A stretch of 47,200 nt of DNA from Terriglobia bacterium (GTDB taxonomy: Bacteria; Acidobacteriota; Terriglobia; Bryobacterales; UBA6623). The translations under genes and the position numbers were made by a program. How positions within the stretch are numbered: the stretch's first letter is position 1; each line of letters begins with the position of its first letter. Positions 34,683-43,062 of the stretch are shown one piece after another. Below the pieces are notes generated by a model. The model worked only from the letters and a program-made list of their open reading frames with translations, was not told where the DNA came from and ran no database searches. The stretch is from NCBI GenBank assembly GCA_009838515.1, contig VXRL01000068.1, forward strand, positions 1 to 47,200. The letters are read 5' to 3'.

Positions 34683-35658
34683 CGATCGCGCGGCCCTCGA
34701 GAGCGAGCTGTTGCGGCAGCGCATCCGCCTGTACCTCTACGGCGAGCTGGGCTTGGCCGAGCGCAAGGAGGTCGAGCGCTCCCGCGACGAGATGCCCGAA
34801 TTCCGGACGCTGTTCGAGGAGGAACAGGCGTTCTTGCTCTCGCTCAGCGAACCCGACGCCGACGCCGAGGCCGAATCGCTATTGGACGATTGCCGCCACA
34901 ATCTAGCGTTGGCGGTTGCCGCCGAAGGAAGCTTGGGCAGGACCGCTTCGCCCTGGCGCCGGCTGGGCCGGCGCTTGCGCGGCCTGGGCTCGGCACTCGC
35001 TGCCCGCCCGTTGGTCTGGCAACCTGCCACGGCGGCTGCCCTGCTGCTTGTCGGTTTCCTGGCCGGCCGCGATGTCCGGCCGGCCAGATTTCTCGCTCCG
35101 GAGCCTGTGGACGGGGCCAGCTTGATCGAGTCATTCTCCCTTGACGCCAACCGCACCCTGACAGGGATCGAGACCGTCCAGCTCGACCCTGTCAGGGGCC
35201 AAGTCCAGATAGTCCTGGAAGAGCGCAGGGTCATCAGCGGCGAGTCGTCCGATCCGCTGATTCGCGGGATGCTCATGGACACGGTGCGGGAATCGCACGC
35301 CGGGGCGCGTCTGTCGTCGCTCGAGGCCCTGCAGGGCCATGCATCCGACCGCGAAGTGCGCCGCATCTTGCTGCGCTCGATGCTGGAGGACCAGAACCCC
35401 GGCATCAGGCTCCAGGCGCTGGAAGCGGTCAGAGGGCAAGTTGAGGAGCCGGACGTGCGGGAGGCCCTTGTCGAGACGTTGCGCTCGGATCCGCTCGACG
35501 GCATGCGGATCCATGCGATTCAGCTGCTCGGTCAGCGTCCCGGCCGGGACTTGGCGGGCGCCCTGCAGGAGTTGGTCGAGCGCGAGCAAAACCCCTTCGT
35601 GTTGCATGAGAGCGAGCGCATCTTGGACGTGCTCGACGCGTCAATGGAGCGTTTCTGA
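34669..35658 (+). CDS. Membrane anti-sigma factor, zinc-less ZAS-like domain plus HEAT-like repeats
   Basis: A 329-residue protein starting at ATG 34669 with AAGGAG upstream, inside the sigma gene end. Residues about 20-55 (LYLYGELGLAERKEVE...) align with zinc-binding anti-sigma domains, but the usual H-x3-C-x2-C is replaced: S, M and F stand at the ligand positions in VERSRDEMPEFR. One membrane segment is at about 120-140 (PATAAALLLVGFLAG). The extracytoplasmic part has HEAT-like helical repeats: SSLEALQGHASDREVRRILL, LQALEAVRGQVEEPDVREALV and IHAIQLLGQRPGRDLAGAL. It probably binds the sigma factor and senses an envelope signal. The DUF4097 gene follows after 4 bp. Confidence 0.78.
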
Positions 35659-35662
35659 AGCG

Positions 35663-36805
35663 ATGCCGATTCGGAGCCACAGGCCTGTCTTCGGCGCGGT
35701 TGGCGCGACCCTCGCCCTGGCCGCTGCCCTCGCGGCGCAGCCGCAGAGGGCCGGGCGGTATTGGACTCAGGAGTGGGCCGGTGTGGCGGCGGCGGCAGAG
35801 CGGATTGAAGTGCGCGCCAGCGGTCAGGTCGTGGTGCGCGGCACGGACCGCGACGACGTGCGCTATACCCTGACCACCCGCGCCAGGTCCGAGCGGGGCG
35901 GCACGTGGGTGCCGGTTGTGTTTCGGGAGTCCGGGGTGGTTTTCGACCATCGCGCTGACCGCACGCTGGCTATCAATCTCCGGAATCCGGTCTGTGGCAA
36001 TTGCAGGGTTGGATTCCGGCTCGATATCGAAGTCCCCGAGGCGACTGCCGAGATCGACTTGGTGACGCGAGCGGGCGGCATTGTCGTCCAAGGCATCGCC
36101 GGCTCGGTCACCGCCCACACCGTTGGGGGCTCGATCTCAGTCGACGAGGTGCAGGGCGGCGTGACCGCGACCACCGAGGGCGGCAGCGTGCGGCTGGGCA
36201 GCATCGGAGGACCGGTGAATTGCGAGACCGCCGGGGGCAGCATTGTGCTGGCCCGCGCCGGCGGGCAAGCGCGCCTCGTCACGCGTGGCGGCATGATCCA
36301 AGCCGCCTCGGTGGCGGGCGACCTCAGAGCGGAGACGGGTGCCGGCAGCATCGAGATCGGGCGCGTGGACGGGACAGTCCAGGCCAGGACGGGCGGCGGT
36401 GTGATCCGCGCCGCTGACGTGCGAAAGGGCATGCAGGCCGAAGCGGGAGCCGGCGACATCCGCATCGGCAAGGTGCGCGGGACTCTGATATTGACCAGCG
36501 GAGCCGGCGACATCGTGGCCGCGCTTCAGGAGGGTGCGAGTCTAAGCCGGTCCGAGATCTCTACGTCCGTAGGCACGATCATGCTGTCAGTGCCGGAATC
36601 GCTGGCACTCACGCTGGAGGCGAGCATTGACCTGGCCCGGGGCCGGCACGGGATCGTCAGCGACTTCCCCTCCATCCAAGTCCAGCGCTCGTCGCGCTTG
36701 TTCGGACCTGTTAGCGAGCAGGCCGCCGGCGAGATCAACGGCGGGGGATCGGTGGTGAGGATCCGCAACGGCTTGGGGCGGATCGAAATCAGGAAGAGCC
36801 CCTAG
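35663..36805 (+). CDS. DUF4097 (putative adhesin-like) exported beta-helix protein
   Basis: A 380-residue exported protein with a signal peptide (LALAAALAAQ). The body is a right-handed beta-helix-like run of short Gly-rich strands: LVTRAGGIVVQGI, TVGGSISVDEV, TEGGSVRLGSI, TAGGSIVLARA, TRGGMIQAASV, TGAGSIEIGRV and TGGGVIRAADV. This is the DUF4097 pattern, formerly called putative auto-transporter adhesin. No biochemical function is established. It is the third gene of the sigma operon and likely an envelope-located target or sensor. The ATG at 35663 is right after the anti-sigma stop; a longer frame upstream lies within the anti-sigma gene. Confidence 0.82.
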   Translation: MPIRSHRPVFGAVGATLALAAALAAQPQRAGRYWTQEWAGVAAAAERIEVRASGQVVVRGTDRDDVRYTLTTRARSERGGTWVPVVFRESGVVFDHRADRTLAINLRNPVCGNCRVGFRLDIEVPEATAEIDLVTRAGGIVVQGIAGSVTAHTVGGSISVDEVQGGVTATTEGGSVRLGSIGGPVNCETAGGSIVLARAGGQARLVTRGGMIQAASVAGDLRAETGAGSIEIGRVDGTVQARTGGGVIRAADVRKGMQAEAGAGDIRIGKVRGTLILTSGAGDIVAALQEGASLSRSEISTSVGTIMLSVPESLALTLEASIDLARGRHGIVSDFPSIQVQRSSRLFGPVSEQAAGEINGGGSVVRIRNGLGRIEIRKSP

Positions 36806-36833
36806 AGGCCACTGTGTGACAGGAGGAACGATC

Positions 36834-37715
36834 GTGCATACGCGAATCCAGAAGACCCTGATCATCTGCGCCGCTCTCGCGTGCGCAGCGCCTGTCGGCG
36901 CGGCACCGAGCGTGCACGGACACTTCGCTTTCGCTCCGGCCAGCTACGTCGGCGTTGGAGTGATGGACATCAACGACGAGACTGCCCGCGAGATTGGCTT
37001 GGTCGAGGCACACGGGATCGAGATCAGCAGCGTCACCGCTGACAGCCCCGCCGAGCGTGCCGGCCTGCGCGAGGGCGACTTCATCCTTACCTACCGGGGC
37101 GAGCGCGTGCACGGCTACCAGCATTTCGCGCGGCTGGTTCGCGAGACCCCGGCCGGCCGCTCCGTGGAACTGGATGTCGTACGGGACGGCGAGCGCACGA
37201 CGCTGACAGTGGAGATCGGTGAGCGGGAGACATTGAGTGCCGCGAGAGAGACGATCGAAGCGGTCAAGCAGCAGCTGGAGTCGGTCAAGGAAAAGGTCGG
37301 CTCTGCCCGCCTGCGTCTCGAGGCAGACGGACCTCCTTGGCGGTCGGAGCTCACTTGGGATTTCGATGTGCCGCAGGTCCAAATGATCGCCAGGAACCGG
37401 CGTTTGGGCACAGAACTGGAGCGCTTGGACGGACAGCTTGCGGAGTTCTTCGGGGTTGAACGCGGTGTGCTCGTGCGCAATGTGCGATCTGGTTCCGTCG
37501 CAGAGATGGCTGACCTGCGGGCTGGTGACGTGATCGTCTCGGTCGACGGGGAGCCGGTAGACCGTCCGGCGGAAGTAGGCAAGCTGGCGGTGGCCGCCGA
37601 TGATCGCTTGGTAGATGTGGAGATTGTCCGCGACCGCGATCGAAAAACGCTTCGCTTCGATGTCGCGTCGGAAGCGGCGCCGCATCCCGCCAATTCGGTT
37701 TCGAATCCGAACTAG
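36834..37715 (+). CDS. Exported protein with two PDZ domains
   Basis: A 293-residue protein with a signal peptide ending near VGAAPS. Two PDZ domains are present: YVGVGVMDINDETAREIGL ... ISSVTADSPAERAGLREGDFIL at about 45-130, and GVLVRNVRSGSVAEMADLRAGDVIVSVDGEPV at about 210-285. A charged helical linker separates them (ETIEAVKQQLESVKEKVG). No protease domain is present, so it is not DegP or a complete site-2 protease. PDZ modules bind C-termini of misfolded outer-membrane proteins in RseP/DegS systems; a sensor role in the same operon is plausible. The start is GTG 36834, set by AGGAGG at 36820-36825. The 3' end overlaps recO by 4 bp, convergent. Confidence 0.85.
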   Translation: MHTRIQKTLIICAALACAAPVGAAPSVHGHFAFAPASYVGVGVMDINDETAREIGLVEAHGIEISSVTADSPAERAGLREGDFILTYRGERVHGYQHFARLVRETPAGRSVELDVVRDGERTTLTVEIGERETLSAARETIEAVKQQLESVKEKVGSARLRLEADGPPWRSELTWDFDVPQVQMIARNRRLGTELERLDGQLAEFFGVERGVLVRNVRSGSVAEMADLRAGDVIVSVDGEPVDRPAEVGKLAVAADDRLVDVEIVRDRDRKTLRFDVASEAAPHPANSVSNPN

Positions 37716-38518
37716 GCCTGCCCTGCAGGCGCGTCGCGCCAGAGTTCCCGCAGGGCCTGGACTCCGCGAAGCTGCACTTCGATCTGGGCTTGGGTGCGCT
37801 GTAGCAGGAACCGCTGAAGCGCGAAGCCTGATGGCTCTTGCCACAGGGAAACATCCAACTTGTCCAGCCTTTGCTTGAGCATGGCCGCGGCCAGCGCGCG
37901 CGCTTCGTACGGGAGCGCCCAAGAGTTGGAATCCTTGAATTCGGCGCGAAACAGCCCTTCCCGATCAGCGCCGAAATATGCGGGTTCGTCTTCGGCGAAG
38001 GCTTGGTTCGATTCGATGCACTGGCCCAGGGGCGGAAGCCAGCCGCCCAGGCGCGCCGACCAAAGCAGGTAGTACACCAGAGCGCGGTGCGCCCAGGGCT
38101 GGACCGAATCGCTGGAGTCCCCCTCCGCAATGCCCCGGCGGAATTCCTCCACCACCAGCCGCAGTAGGCGGAAGTGGGCGTCGTTGGGCTCTTGCTCTGG
38201 AAGTAATAGGTCCGTGGCCTCGGCGATCACGTCCAACACGATGCTCGTCGGGTAAGTCGCCTTCCACAGGTTCGATGGACCGGCCAGTTCGGCGCGCTGG
38301 ACCGTGACCAGATCTCGGTTCTCTTTCTGCAGGTAGTAGACATGGGAGAGCGCCAAGCGCTCCAATCCAATGCCGAACTTGTTGTTCTTGGGGCGGCGCA
38401 CTCCGCTCGCCACGCCGCGGAGCTTGCCTCGCTCGCGGGTGAAGAAGCTCACGATGAGGTCGGCATCGCGGTACGGGTAATTGCGCAGTATCAATGCCTC
38501 GCTCTCTCTGGACGGCAT
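37712..38518 (-). CDS. recO: DNA repair protein RecO, zinc-finger-less
   Basis: RecO anneals single strands and helps RecR load RecA onto gaps. The 268 residues begin with the OB fold (SEALILRNYPYRDADLIVSFFTRERGKLRGVASGVRR), followed by the helical domain. The usual four-cysteine zinc finger in the C-terminal half is absent: the only cysteine in the protein is Cys167 in LGQCIES, and the region where the others should stand reads AEDEPAYFGADREGLF. Some RecO proteins, such as E. coli's, also lack a full zinc site, so loss need not inactivate it. The start is ATG 38518. The gene converges on the PDZ gene. Confidence 0.9.
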   Translation of the reverse strand: MPSRESEALILRNYPYRDADLIVSFFTRERGKLRGVASGVRRPKNNKFGIGLERLALSHVYYLQKENRDLVTVQRAELAGPSNLWKATYPTSIVLDVIAEATDLLLPEQEPNDAHFRLLRLVVEEFRRGIAEGDSSDSVQPWAHRALVYYLLWSARLGGWLPPLGQCIESNQAFAEDEPAYFGADREGLFRAEFKDSNSWALPYEARALAAAMLKQRLDKLDVSLWQEPSGFALQRFLLQRTQAQIEVQLRGVQALRELWRDAPAGQA

Positions 38519-38593
38519 GAACTACGAGATCTGCTGCCGAGACACGTGGGAACGCGCTGGCACCGCCCGGCATCGCCTAGCCGGGTGCGCTGC

Positions 38594-38599
38594 TAGAAT
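38594..38599 (+). promoter_or_regulatory. TAGAAT -10-like box 9 bases before the sulfatase start
   Basis: TAGAAT, nine bases, then ATG 38609. No Shine-Dalgarno sequence is seen in the gap. It is one of the set of start-proximal boxes in this window. Confidence 0.4.
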
Positions 38600-38608
38600 A
38601 CCAGCGTC

Positions 38609-40006
38609 ATGGTAGCGCGCCCCTCTCGCAGAGACGTCCTCCGGGCATTGACTGTGGCAGGCGCGTCCTCGGCCGGCGCGCAACAGCCGCGCAAGCCCAA
38701 CGTGCTGTTCGTATTCAGCGACCAGCACAGGGCCTGCACGATGCCGGGCGAGCCCTACAACGATGCCGAGACCCCCGCTCTGGCCCGTCTTGCATCGGAG
38801 GGTACGACGTTTACGCATTGCGTGTCGAACTATCCTGTCTGCTCGCCCTACCGGGGCATTCTCATGACCGGCCGCTGGCCGTACCAGACCGGCGTCATCG
38901 ACAACGCGTATCCGCTGCGGAGGTCCGAACACAGTCTCGGCGAGGCCTTCCGCGATGCCGGCTACCACACCGGCTATGTCGGCAAGTGGCACTTGGATGC
39001 GCGTGGAGCGGAAGGGCACGCGCTCAAGCCGGAGGGCGAGGGGCGCCACGGGTTCGCGGAGTGGCGAGCATGGTACAACACGAACCCGCACTTCGACCGC
39101 TCCCACACATATGACCAGGCCACTGGCCGGCAGCAGGTGCCCGCCGGGTACAACGCGACTCTGATGACTGACGACGCCATCAGTTTTATCGAACGCAACA
39201 AAGACCGCCCGTGGATGCTAGTGCTGTCGCTGAATCCCCCGCATCCGCCTTTCGACGATGCTCCGCCCGAGCTGATGCGGAAATACAGCGGCGGCGGTCT
39301 CCGTTTGCGCCCGAACACTGTAGATACCGTGACCCGCGGTGTCGGAGGGCGCGGGCGCGACGTGCAACGGGACACCGCCGGCTACTGCGCCCACGTGGAG
39401 GGCGTGGACATCGAAATCGGACGGCTGATGGAGTGCTTGGACCGCACCGGCCTGACCGACAGCTCGATCGTGGTCTACACCTCGGACCACGGCGAGATGC
39501 TCGGCGCTCACAACCGCACTGGCAAGCGACTGCCGCACGAGGAGTCGTGCCGGGTGCCGTTCGTGGTGCGCGGCCCGGGGGTGTTGGGGGGCCATCTTAA
39601 CAGCGCGCTGCTGGGAGCGATCGACCTGTACCCGACGCTGTGCGGCATGGCAGGGATTTCCGTGCCCGACGCTTGCGTCGGTCGGGACTTGTCGGCGCTG
39701 GCCCGCGGCGGGGCCATGGACGGCCCGGAGCACCAATTCCTGATGCACATCTCCAAGTCGCATGCCAGCGGCGGAGTGAACCATACATCCCCGATCTTTC
39801 GCGGGATCCGTACGAATCGCTACACGTACGCGTGCGGCGAGATCGGGCGATGGTGCCTGTACGACAACCGAGAAGACCCGTACCAGCTCCACAATCTAGC
39901 CGATGACGCCTCTAGGGCGGCGCTGATGAGCGAGCTCGATAGCGAGATACTGGATTACCTCCGACAGGCGGAGGATCGCTTTCCGTATCGCGTGCAAGGC
40001 GGCTAG
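38609..40006 (+). CDS. Type I (formylglycine) sulfatase, probably Tat-exported
   Basis: A 465-residue sulfatase. The N-terminus SRRDVLRALTVAGASSAGA is twin-arginine-like. The domain opens with PNVLFVFSDQHR, metal-binding Asp38. The activation motif CSPYRG has Cys78, to be converted to formylglycine, and Arg82. YVGKWHLD and YTSDHGEMLGAHN carry further active-site residues, and the C-terminal sub-domain ends YDNREDPYQLHNLADD. The natural substrate (sulfated polysaccharide, glycoside or small sulfate ester) cannot be inferred. No formylglycine-generating enzyme or carbohydrate-utilisation genes lie nearby. The ATG at 38609 follows a TAGAAT box. Confidence 0.94.
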   Translation: MVARPSRRDVLRALTVAGASSAGAQQPRKPNVLFVFSDQHRACTMPGEPYNDAETPALARLASEGTTFTHCVSNYPVCSPYRGILMTGRWPYQTGVIDNAYPLRRSEHSLGEAFRDAGYHTGYVGKWHLDARGAEGHALKPEGEGRHGFAEWRAWYNTNPHFDRSHTYDQATGRQQVPAGYNATLMTDDAISFIERNKDRPWMLVLSLNPPHPPFDDAPPELMRKYSGGGLRLRPNTVDTVTRGVGGRGRDVQRDTAGYCAHVEGVDIEIGRLMECLDRTGLTDSSIVVYTSDHGEMLGAHNRTGKRLPHEESCRVPFVVRGPGVLGGHLNSALLGAIDLYPTLCGMAGISVPDACVGRDLSALARGGAMDGPEHQFLMHISKSHASGGVNHTSPIFRGIRTNRYTYACGEIGRWCLYDNREDPYQLHNLADDASRAALMSELDSEILDYLRQAEDRFPYRVQGG

Positions 40007-40210
40007 CCGGCCGCATGGAGCGTCGCGCTCGTGATGTGGCGGAATCGGCCCGACCTGGACTCCCCGTCCCGAGCGCATCGACCGCAGCGCGAAAACGGGT
40101 GCAGGGGCTCGGCCGGCGGGCCCGATGCTCCCGCTCCCCTGCCGGGCGCGGCTTCCGTCTGCAATCGAATGTCGGCTTTCTACCAACGCATGGCTCTTGC
40201 CGATACGTCG

Positions 40211-40990
40211 CTAAACCCTGGTGAGGTAGTCTTGCCGGCCGCCATCGGCCATCATGAATTGCCCGGTGATGAACCCGCTCGCCGGGGAGCACAGAAACCC
40301 CGTCAGGTGTGCGATGTCCTCCGGTTCTCCCGTCCGTCCTACCAGCGAGCGCTCGGCGACGCTTTGAAGCAACCGGTCTAGCTCCTTCTGGGACTTTCCA
40401 GACATGACCATGTCGGTCTTCGTGAATCCCGGCAGCACGGCGTTCACCGTGATGCCTTTCGGAGACAGCTCGAAGGCCATGCGCTTGGTGAGCGTGAGCA
40501 CCGCCCCCTTGGTCACTGCATACAGCGTAGTGCCTGCCATCGCCGTCCCAATGGCCGCGTTGGAAGCCAGGTTCACGATCCGACCCCAGCCTCGCCGCAT
40601 CATTTCGGGCGCCACAGCCTCGGAGCAGTACAGGACGCCCTTGACGTTGGTCCGCCACATCTGGTCGAACTCGTCCTCGCTGTAGGCCAGCAACTCTCCG
40701 CTGTGCAGCAGCCCGGCGTTATTGACCAAGATGTCGGGCGGGCCCAGCCCTGCGTCTACCTGACCAACCATCGCAACGACTTCGGAGCGTCTCGAGATAT
40801 CGGCTTGGATGGTTAGGGCGGACACCCCAAGGTCGCGTACCGCGGCTGCTGTCGCTTCGGCCTCCGCCGCTCGGCTCCGGTAATTCACCGCCACGCGGGC
40901 TCCGCGCGCGGCTAGCTCTAGGCAGATCGCACGGCCGATGCCGCGCGACCCGCCGGTGACTACGGCCGTCTTGCCTTCCAGTTCTTGCAT
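40211..40990 (-). CDS. Short-chain dehydrogenase/reductase (FabG-like)
   Basis: A 259-residue classical SDR. TGGSRGIG (12-19) binds the cofactor, NNAG follows, and the catalytic residues Asn115, Ser143, Tyr157 and Lys161 (YAVTK) are all present. The pattern is close to 3-oxoacyl-ACP reductase FabG, but the family is broad and no fatty-acid genes are near. Arg38-type residues after the second strand (NYRSR) suggest NADPH preference. The start is ATG 40990. It lies downstream of the unknown 481-residue protein on the same strand with a 68-bp gap, and converges on the sulfatase gene 204 bp away. Confidence 0.92.
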   Translation of the reverse strand: MQELEGKTAVVTGGSRGIGRAICLELAARGARVAVNYRSRAAEAEATAAAVRDLGVSALTIQADISRRSEVVAMVGQVDAGLGPPDILVNNAGLLHSGELLAYSEDEFDQMWRTNVKGVLYCSEAVAPEMMRRGWGRIVNLASNAAIGTAMAGTTLYAVTKGAVLTLTKRMAFELSPKGITVNAVLPGFTKTDMVMSGKSQKELDRLLQSVAERSLVGRTGEPEDIAHLTGFLCSPASGFITGQFMMADGGRQDYLTRV

Positions 40991-41058
40991 GCTTGTGGGC
41001 TCAGCCGAAGGCGCGCGAGTCGCGGTCCTCCAATGCCCAGAGGCCTGCCTATGATGGC

Positions 41059-42504
41059 CTATTTTCCGTAGCCATCGTCGTCATCGTCGTCGCCGTACTG
41101 TGAGTATCTTGGCCTGGGGCGATCCCGTTCGAAGCTGCGGTCCCGGTCGCGGTCGTATGGCCCGCGACCTCGGTTGCCGAACGCCGGCCGTCCCCTGTCT
41201 TCGAACGAACGGCCGCGCCCTTCGAACGGGCGCGACCCTCGATCCTCGTATTGCCGAGGCGGCCGGTCGAACGCCGGGCGACCCCTGTCTCCATACGGTG
41301 GGCGCGGCCCTCGGTCGAACTGTGGACGGCCTCGGTCCTCGTAGGATGGACGGGGACCGCGGTCGAATGTTGGCCGCGGACGCATTTGCGTCTTGCGCAG
41401 CTTCGCCTCCGACTCGCGCATGCGCCCCTCGATGGATTGGTTTTCCTCGGTGAGGGATTGCTGGATCTCTAGCGCAAGATTGAGCTCGTCGCGCAGCATC
41501 GCCACGTGCCGCGTCGAAGCTGCCAGCTGATCGGCTGCGCTGGCGTCATTTTCGGCCAGAGTTACGCTCTCGAGCTCAATGCTGGGAAGTATGGCCGACA
41601 CGAACGGGATCACGTCGTGACCCAGCCGCCAGCCCCGCATGCTTTCGCGCGCCGCCATCCAGCGCAGCAGCGAGCCCAGCTTTGCCGCCGTCTCGGGGGT
41701 ATCCATGCGATGCGGCATGAACAGGTCGTGGCCGCCTTCCGGATCGGCCCTGTCGTTGAAGCCAGACAGGTACACCCGCATGGCTCCCCGGTAGACCGAC
41801 AGACGCTTCCCGAAGCGGTTCGTGAGCTTCCACGTGTACTCGGCGGGCAGCACGATCACCTTGGCGATGCCCAGCGTGTCCGCCGTAAGCGGCATCGGGT
41901 CCAGCAGAGGGCGGACGGGATCCTCCGATTCTTCCGGCACCGTAAGCACGAAGGCTGGCGTGCGCCGGTCGGGATCGACCAAGAACTCCGCCAGGTTCGC
42001 CGCGTCGTACTCGGATTCGACGACCCACGGCTCCTTCTCGATCTTGGCGGCACCCTGTTCCATGGTGCATTCCTTAACGACGTGCTCGAGGAATCCCGGC
42101 ACCCTCGGTTGCACACGCATCTTCGTTTCCGTGGATTTCGCCAGCGTGCGCAGGCAGAACTCGGCATCCTCCCCGGGCCGCTCGCGGATTGCGACCTCCG
42201 TGGTCCACTCCCGCTCGATGTCGCCCTCTTCAGGCTCGACGAAGCGTAGCGCCCACGTCTCTACGTCGTCCTCTTTCGCGCGGACGGCCGTGAATGCCCG
42301 CTTGTCGGCTTCATGGTGGAAGGCATTGCCTGACCAAGCCTCGTCCGGCAGCTCCGTCTTGGACGCGCTCTCCAGCCACTCCAAGGCGATCTCACGGGCG
42401 GTGTCGGTCTTGTCCAGATGAGCCGCGATGCGCAGGATCTCGCGTGTCCGAGGCGCTACTTTTGTCCGGCTCTGGTCGTAGGTTGGTTTATCGTGGTGTA
42501 GCAT
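41059..42504 (-). CDS. Unrecognised protein with coiled coil and RG/aromatic-rich disordered tail
   Basis: I do not recognise this 481-residue protein. Residues 1-310 look globular, without signal peptide or membrane segment; they include TPAFVLTVPEESEDPVRPLL and LSVYRGAMRVYLSGFNDRAD, which look like conserved core strands. Residues about 322-373 are a likely coiled coil (LRDELNLALEIQQSLTEENQ). Residues 374-481 are low complexity: 27 Arg, 14 Phe/Tyr, many Gly, Pro and Asp, in loose units of nine to ten residues like F-DRGRP, ending in a run of six Asp and GYGK. Such tails occur in RNA-binding and condensate-forming proteins. It starts at ATG 42504 with a purine-rich leader, and precedes the SDR gene. 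A role in RNA binding or assembly is only a guess. Confidence 0.8.
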   Translation of the reverse strand: MLHHDKPTYDQSRTKVAPRTREILRIAAHLDKTDTAREIALEWLESASKTELPDEAWSGNAFHHEADKRAFTAVRAKEDDVETWALRFVEPEEGDIEREWTTEVAIRERPGEDAEFCLRTLAKSTETKMRVQPRVPGFLEHVVKECTMEQGAAKIEKEPWVVESEYDAANLAEFLVDPDRRTPAFVLTVPEESEDPVRPLLDPMPLTADTLGIAKVIVLPAEYTWKLTNRFGKRLSVYRGAMRVYLSGFNDRADPEGGHDLFMPHRMDTPETAAKLGSLLRWMAARESMRGWRLGHDVIPFVSAILPSIELESVTLAENDASAADQLAASTRHVAMLRDELNLALEIQQSLTEENQSIEGRMRESEAKLRKTQMRPRPTFDRGPRPSYEDRGRPQFDRGPRPPYGDRGRPAFDRPPRQYEDRGSRPFEGRGRSFEDRGRPAFGNRGRGPYDRDRDRSFERDRPRPRYSQYGDDDDDDGYGK

Positions 42505-42535
42505 AGCTCGCTCTTGATTCCAGTACTGTTCTTTT

Positions 42536-42556
42536 CGCCCGCCTCCAGAGCGGGCG
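42536..42556 (-). other. Hairpin in the leader of the unknown protein gene
   Basis: CGCCCGC (42536-42542) and GCGGGCG (42550-42556) form a perfect 7-bp stem with a 7-base loop, ending 31 bases upstream of ATG 42504. It would be in the 5' leader if transcription starts in the AT-rich patch beyond. A regulatory role is not shown. Confidence 0.35.
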
Positions 42557-42783
42557 TTCCCGGGATGCCGTTCTCGCCGCCACGTCCAAGCGCACCCGGC
42601 TGCGCCCGAAGCGACGCTCGTCCGCCACCGCCCCTAATCACCTGCTTGGGCGACTTGCGGGGACTGTACGTCGGCTCACTTCCGAAACCTCTGCATTTCT
42701 AGAAGAATAGCTGCGAAAAATATACCAGATTAGCGTAGCACCTAGCGGGGATTCGCGCTCAGCCGCCGAATGCGGGCGGTCCC

Positions 42784-42805
42784 GGGCGGCCGCCACCGGC
42801 CGCCC
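42784..42805. other. GC-rich hairpin
   Basis: GGGCGGCC (42784-42791) and GGCCGCCC (42798-42805) form a perfect 8-bp stem with the loop GCCACC. It lies in the middle of the divergent region without a T-run. Function unknown. Confidence 0.35.
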
Positions 42806-42986
42806 CCCGCACTGTGGAAGCTGGCGCCGTTTGGGTCTTAGCGGGCTGCGGACATGGGTTGAGGCGCCTGGGGGATCGCGATCCTGGATGGCTTGCAGGC
42901 AGGCGTCCGCGCACCGCCTGCCCTCGCATGCGGACTTCTTCGCTGCCCCACCAAGGCCATGCAATTCTGTTAACCTTCGGTGCAGT

Positions 42987-43010
42987 CCCCGGCTGACGAT
43001 CAGCCGCGGG
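42987..43010 (+). other. Hairpin upstream of the dicarboxylate symporter gene
   Basis: CGGCTGA pairs with TCAGCCG around CGA, and the flanking CCC/GGG extends the stem with one bulge, giving about 10 bp. It ends 52 bases before ATG 43063, with the ribosome-binding site left free. It may stabilise the leader or mark an operator. Confidence 0.35.
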
Positions 43011-43062
43011 TTTGACGACAATATCAGGAATGGCCGTAAGCGGGCCGACAAGAAGGAGCGAA

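Larger units (their letters stand above)
42505..43062. other. Divergent non-coding region with several hairpins
   Basis: These 558 bases separate the unknown protein gene (minus) from the dicarboxylate symporter gene (plus). Perfect hairpins occur at 42536-42556, 42784-42805 and 42987-43010. An AT-rich patch at about 42697-42735 contains TTCTAGAA and AAAATATACC and probably holds a promoter. No small gene is convincing. Confidence 0.45.

Noticed and set aside
41065..41400. CRISPR or tandem-repeat array
   Set aside because: The repeated look comes from codons of the DRG/RP-rich tail and the Asp run; units vary in length and sequence, and there are no spacers.
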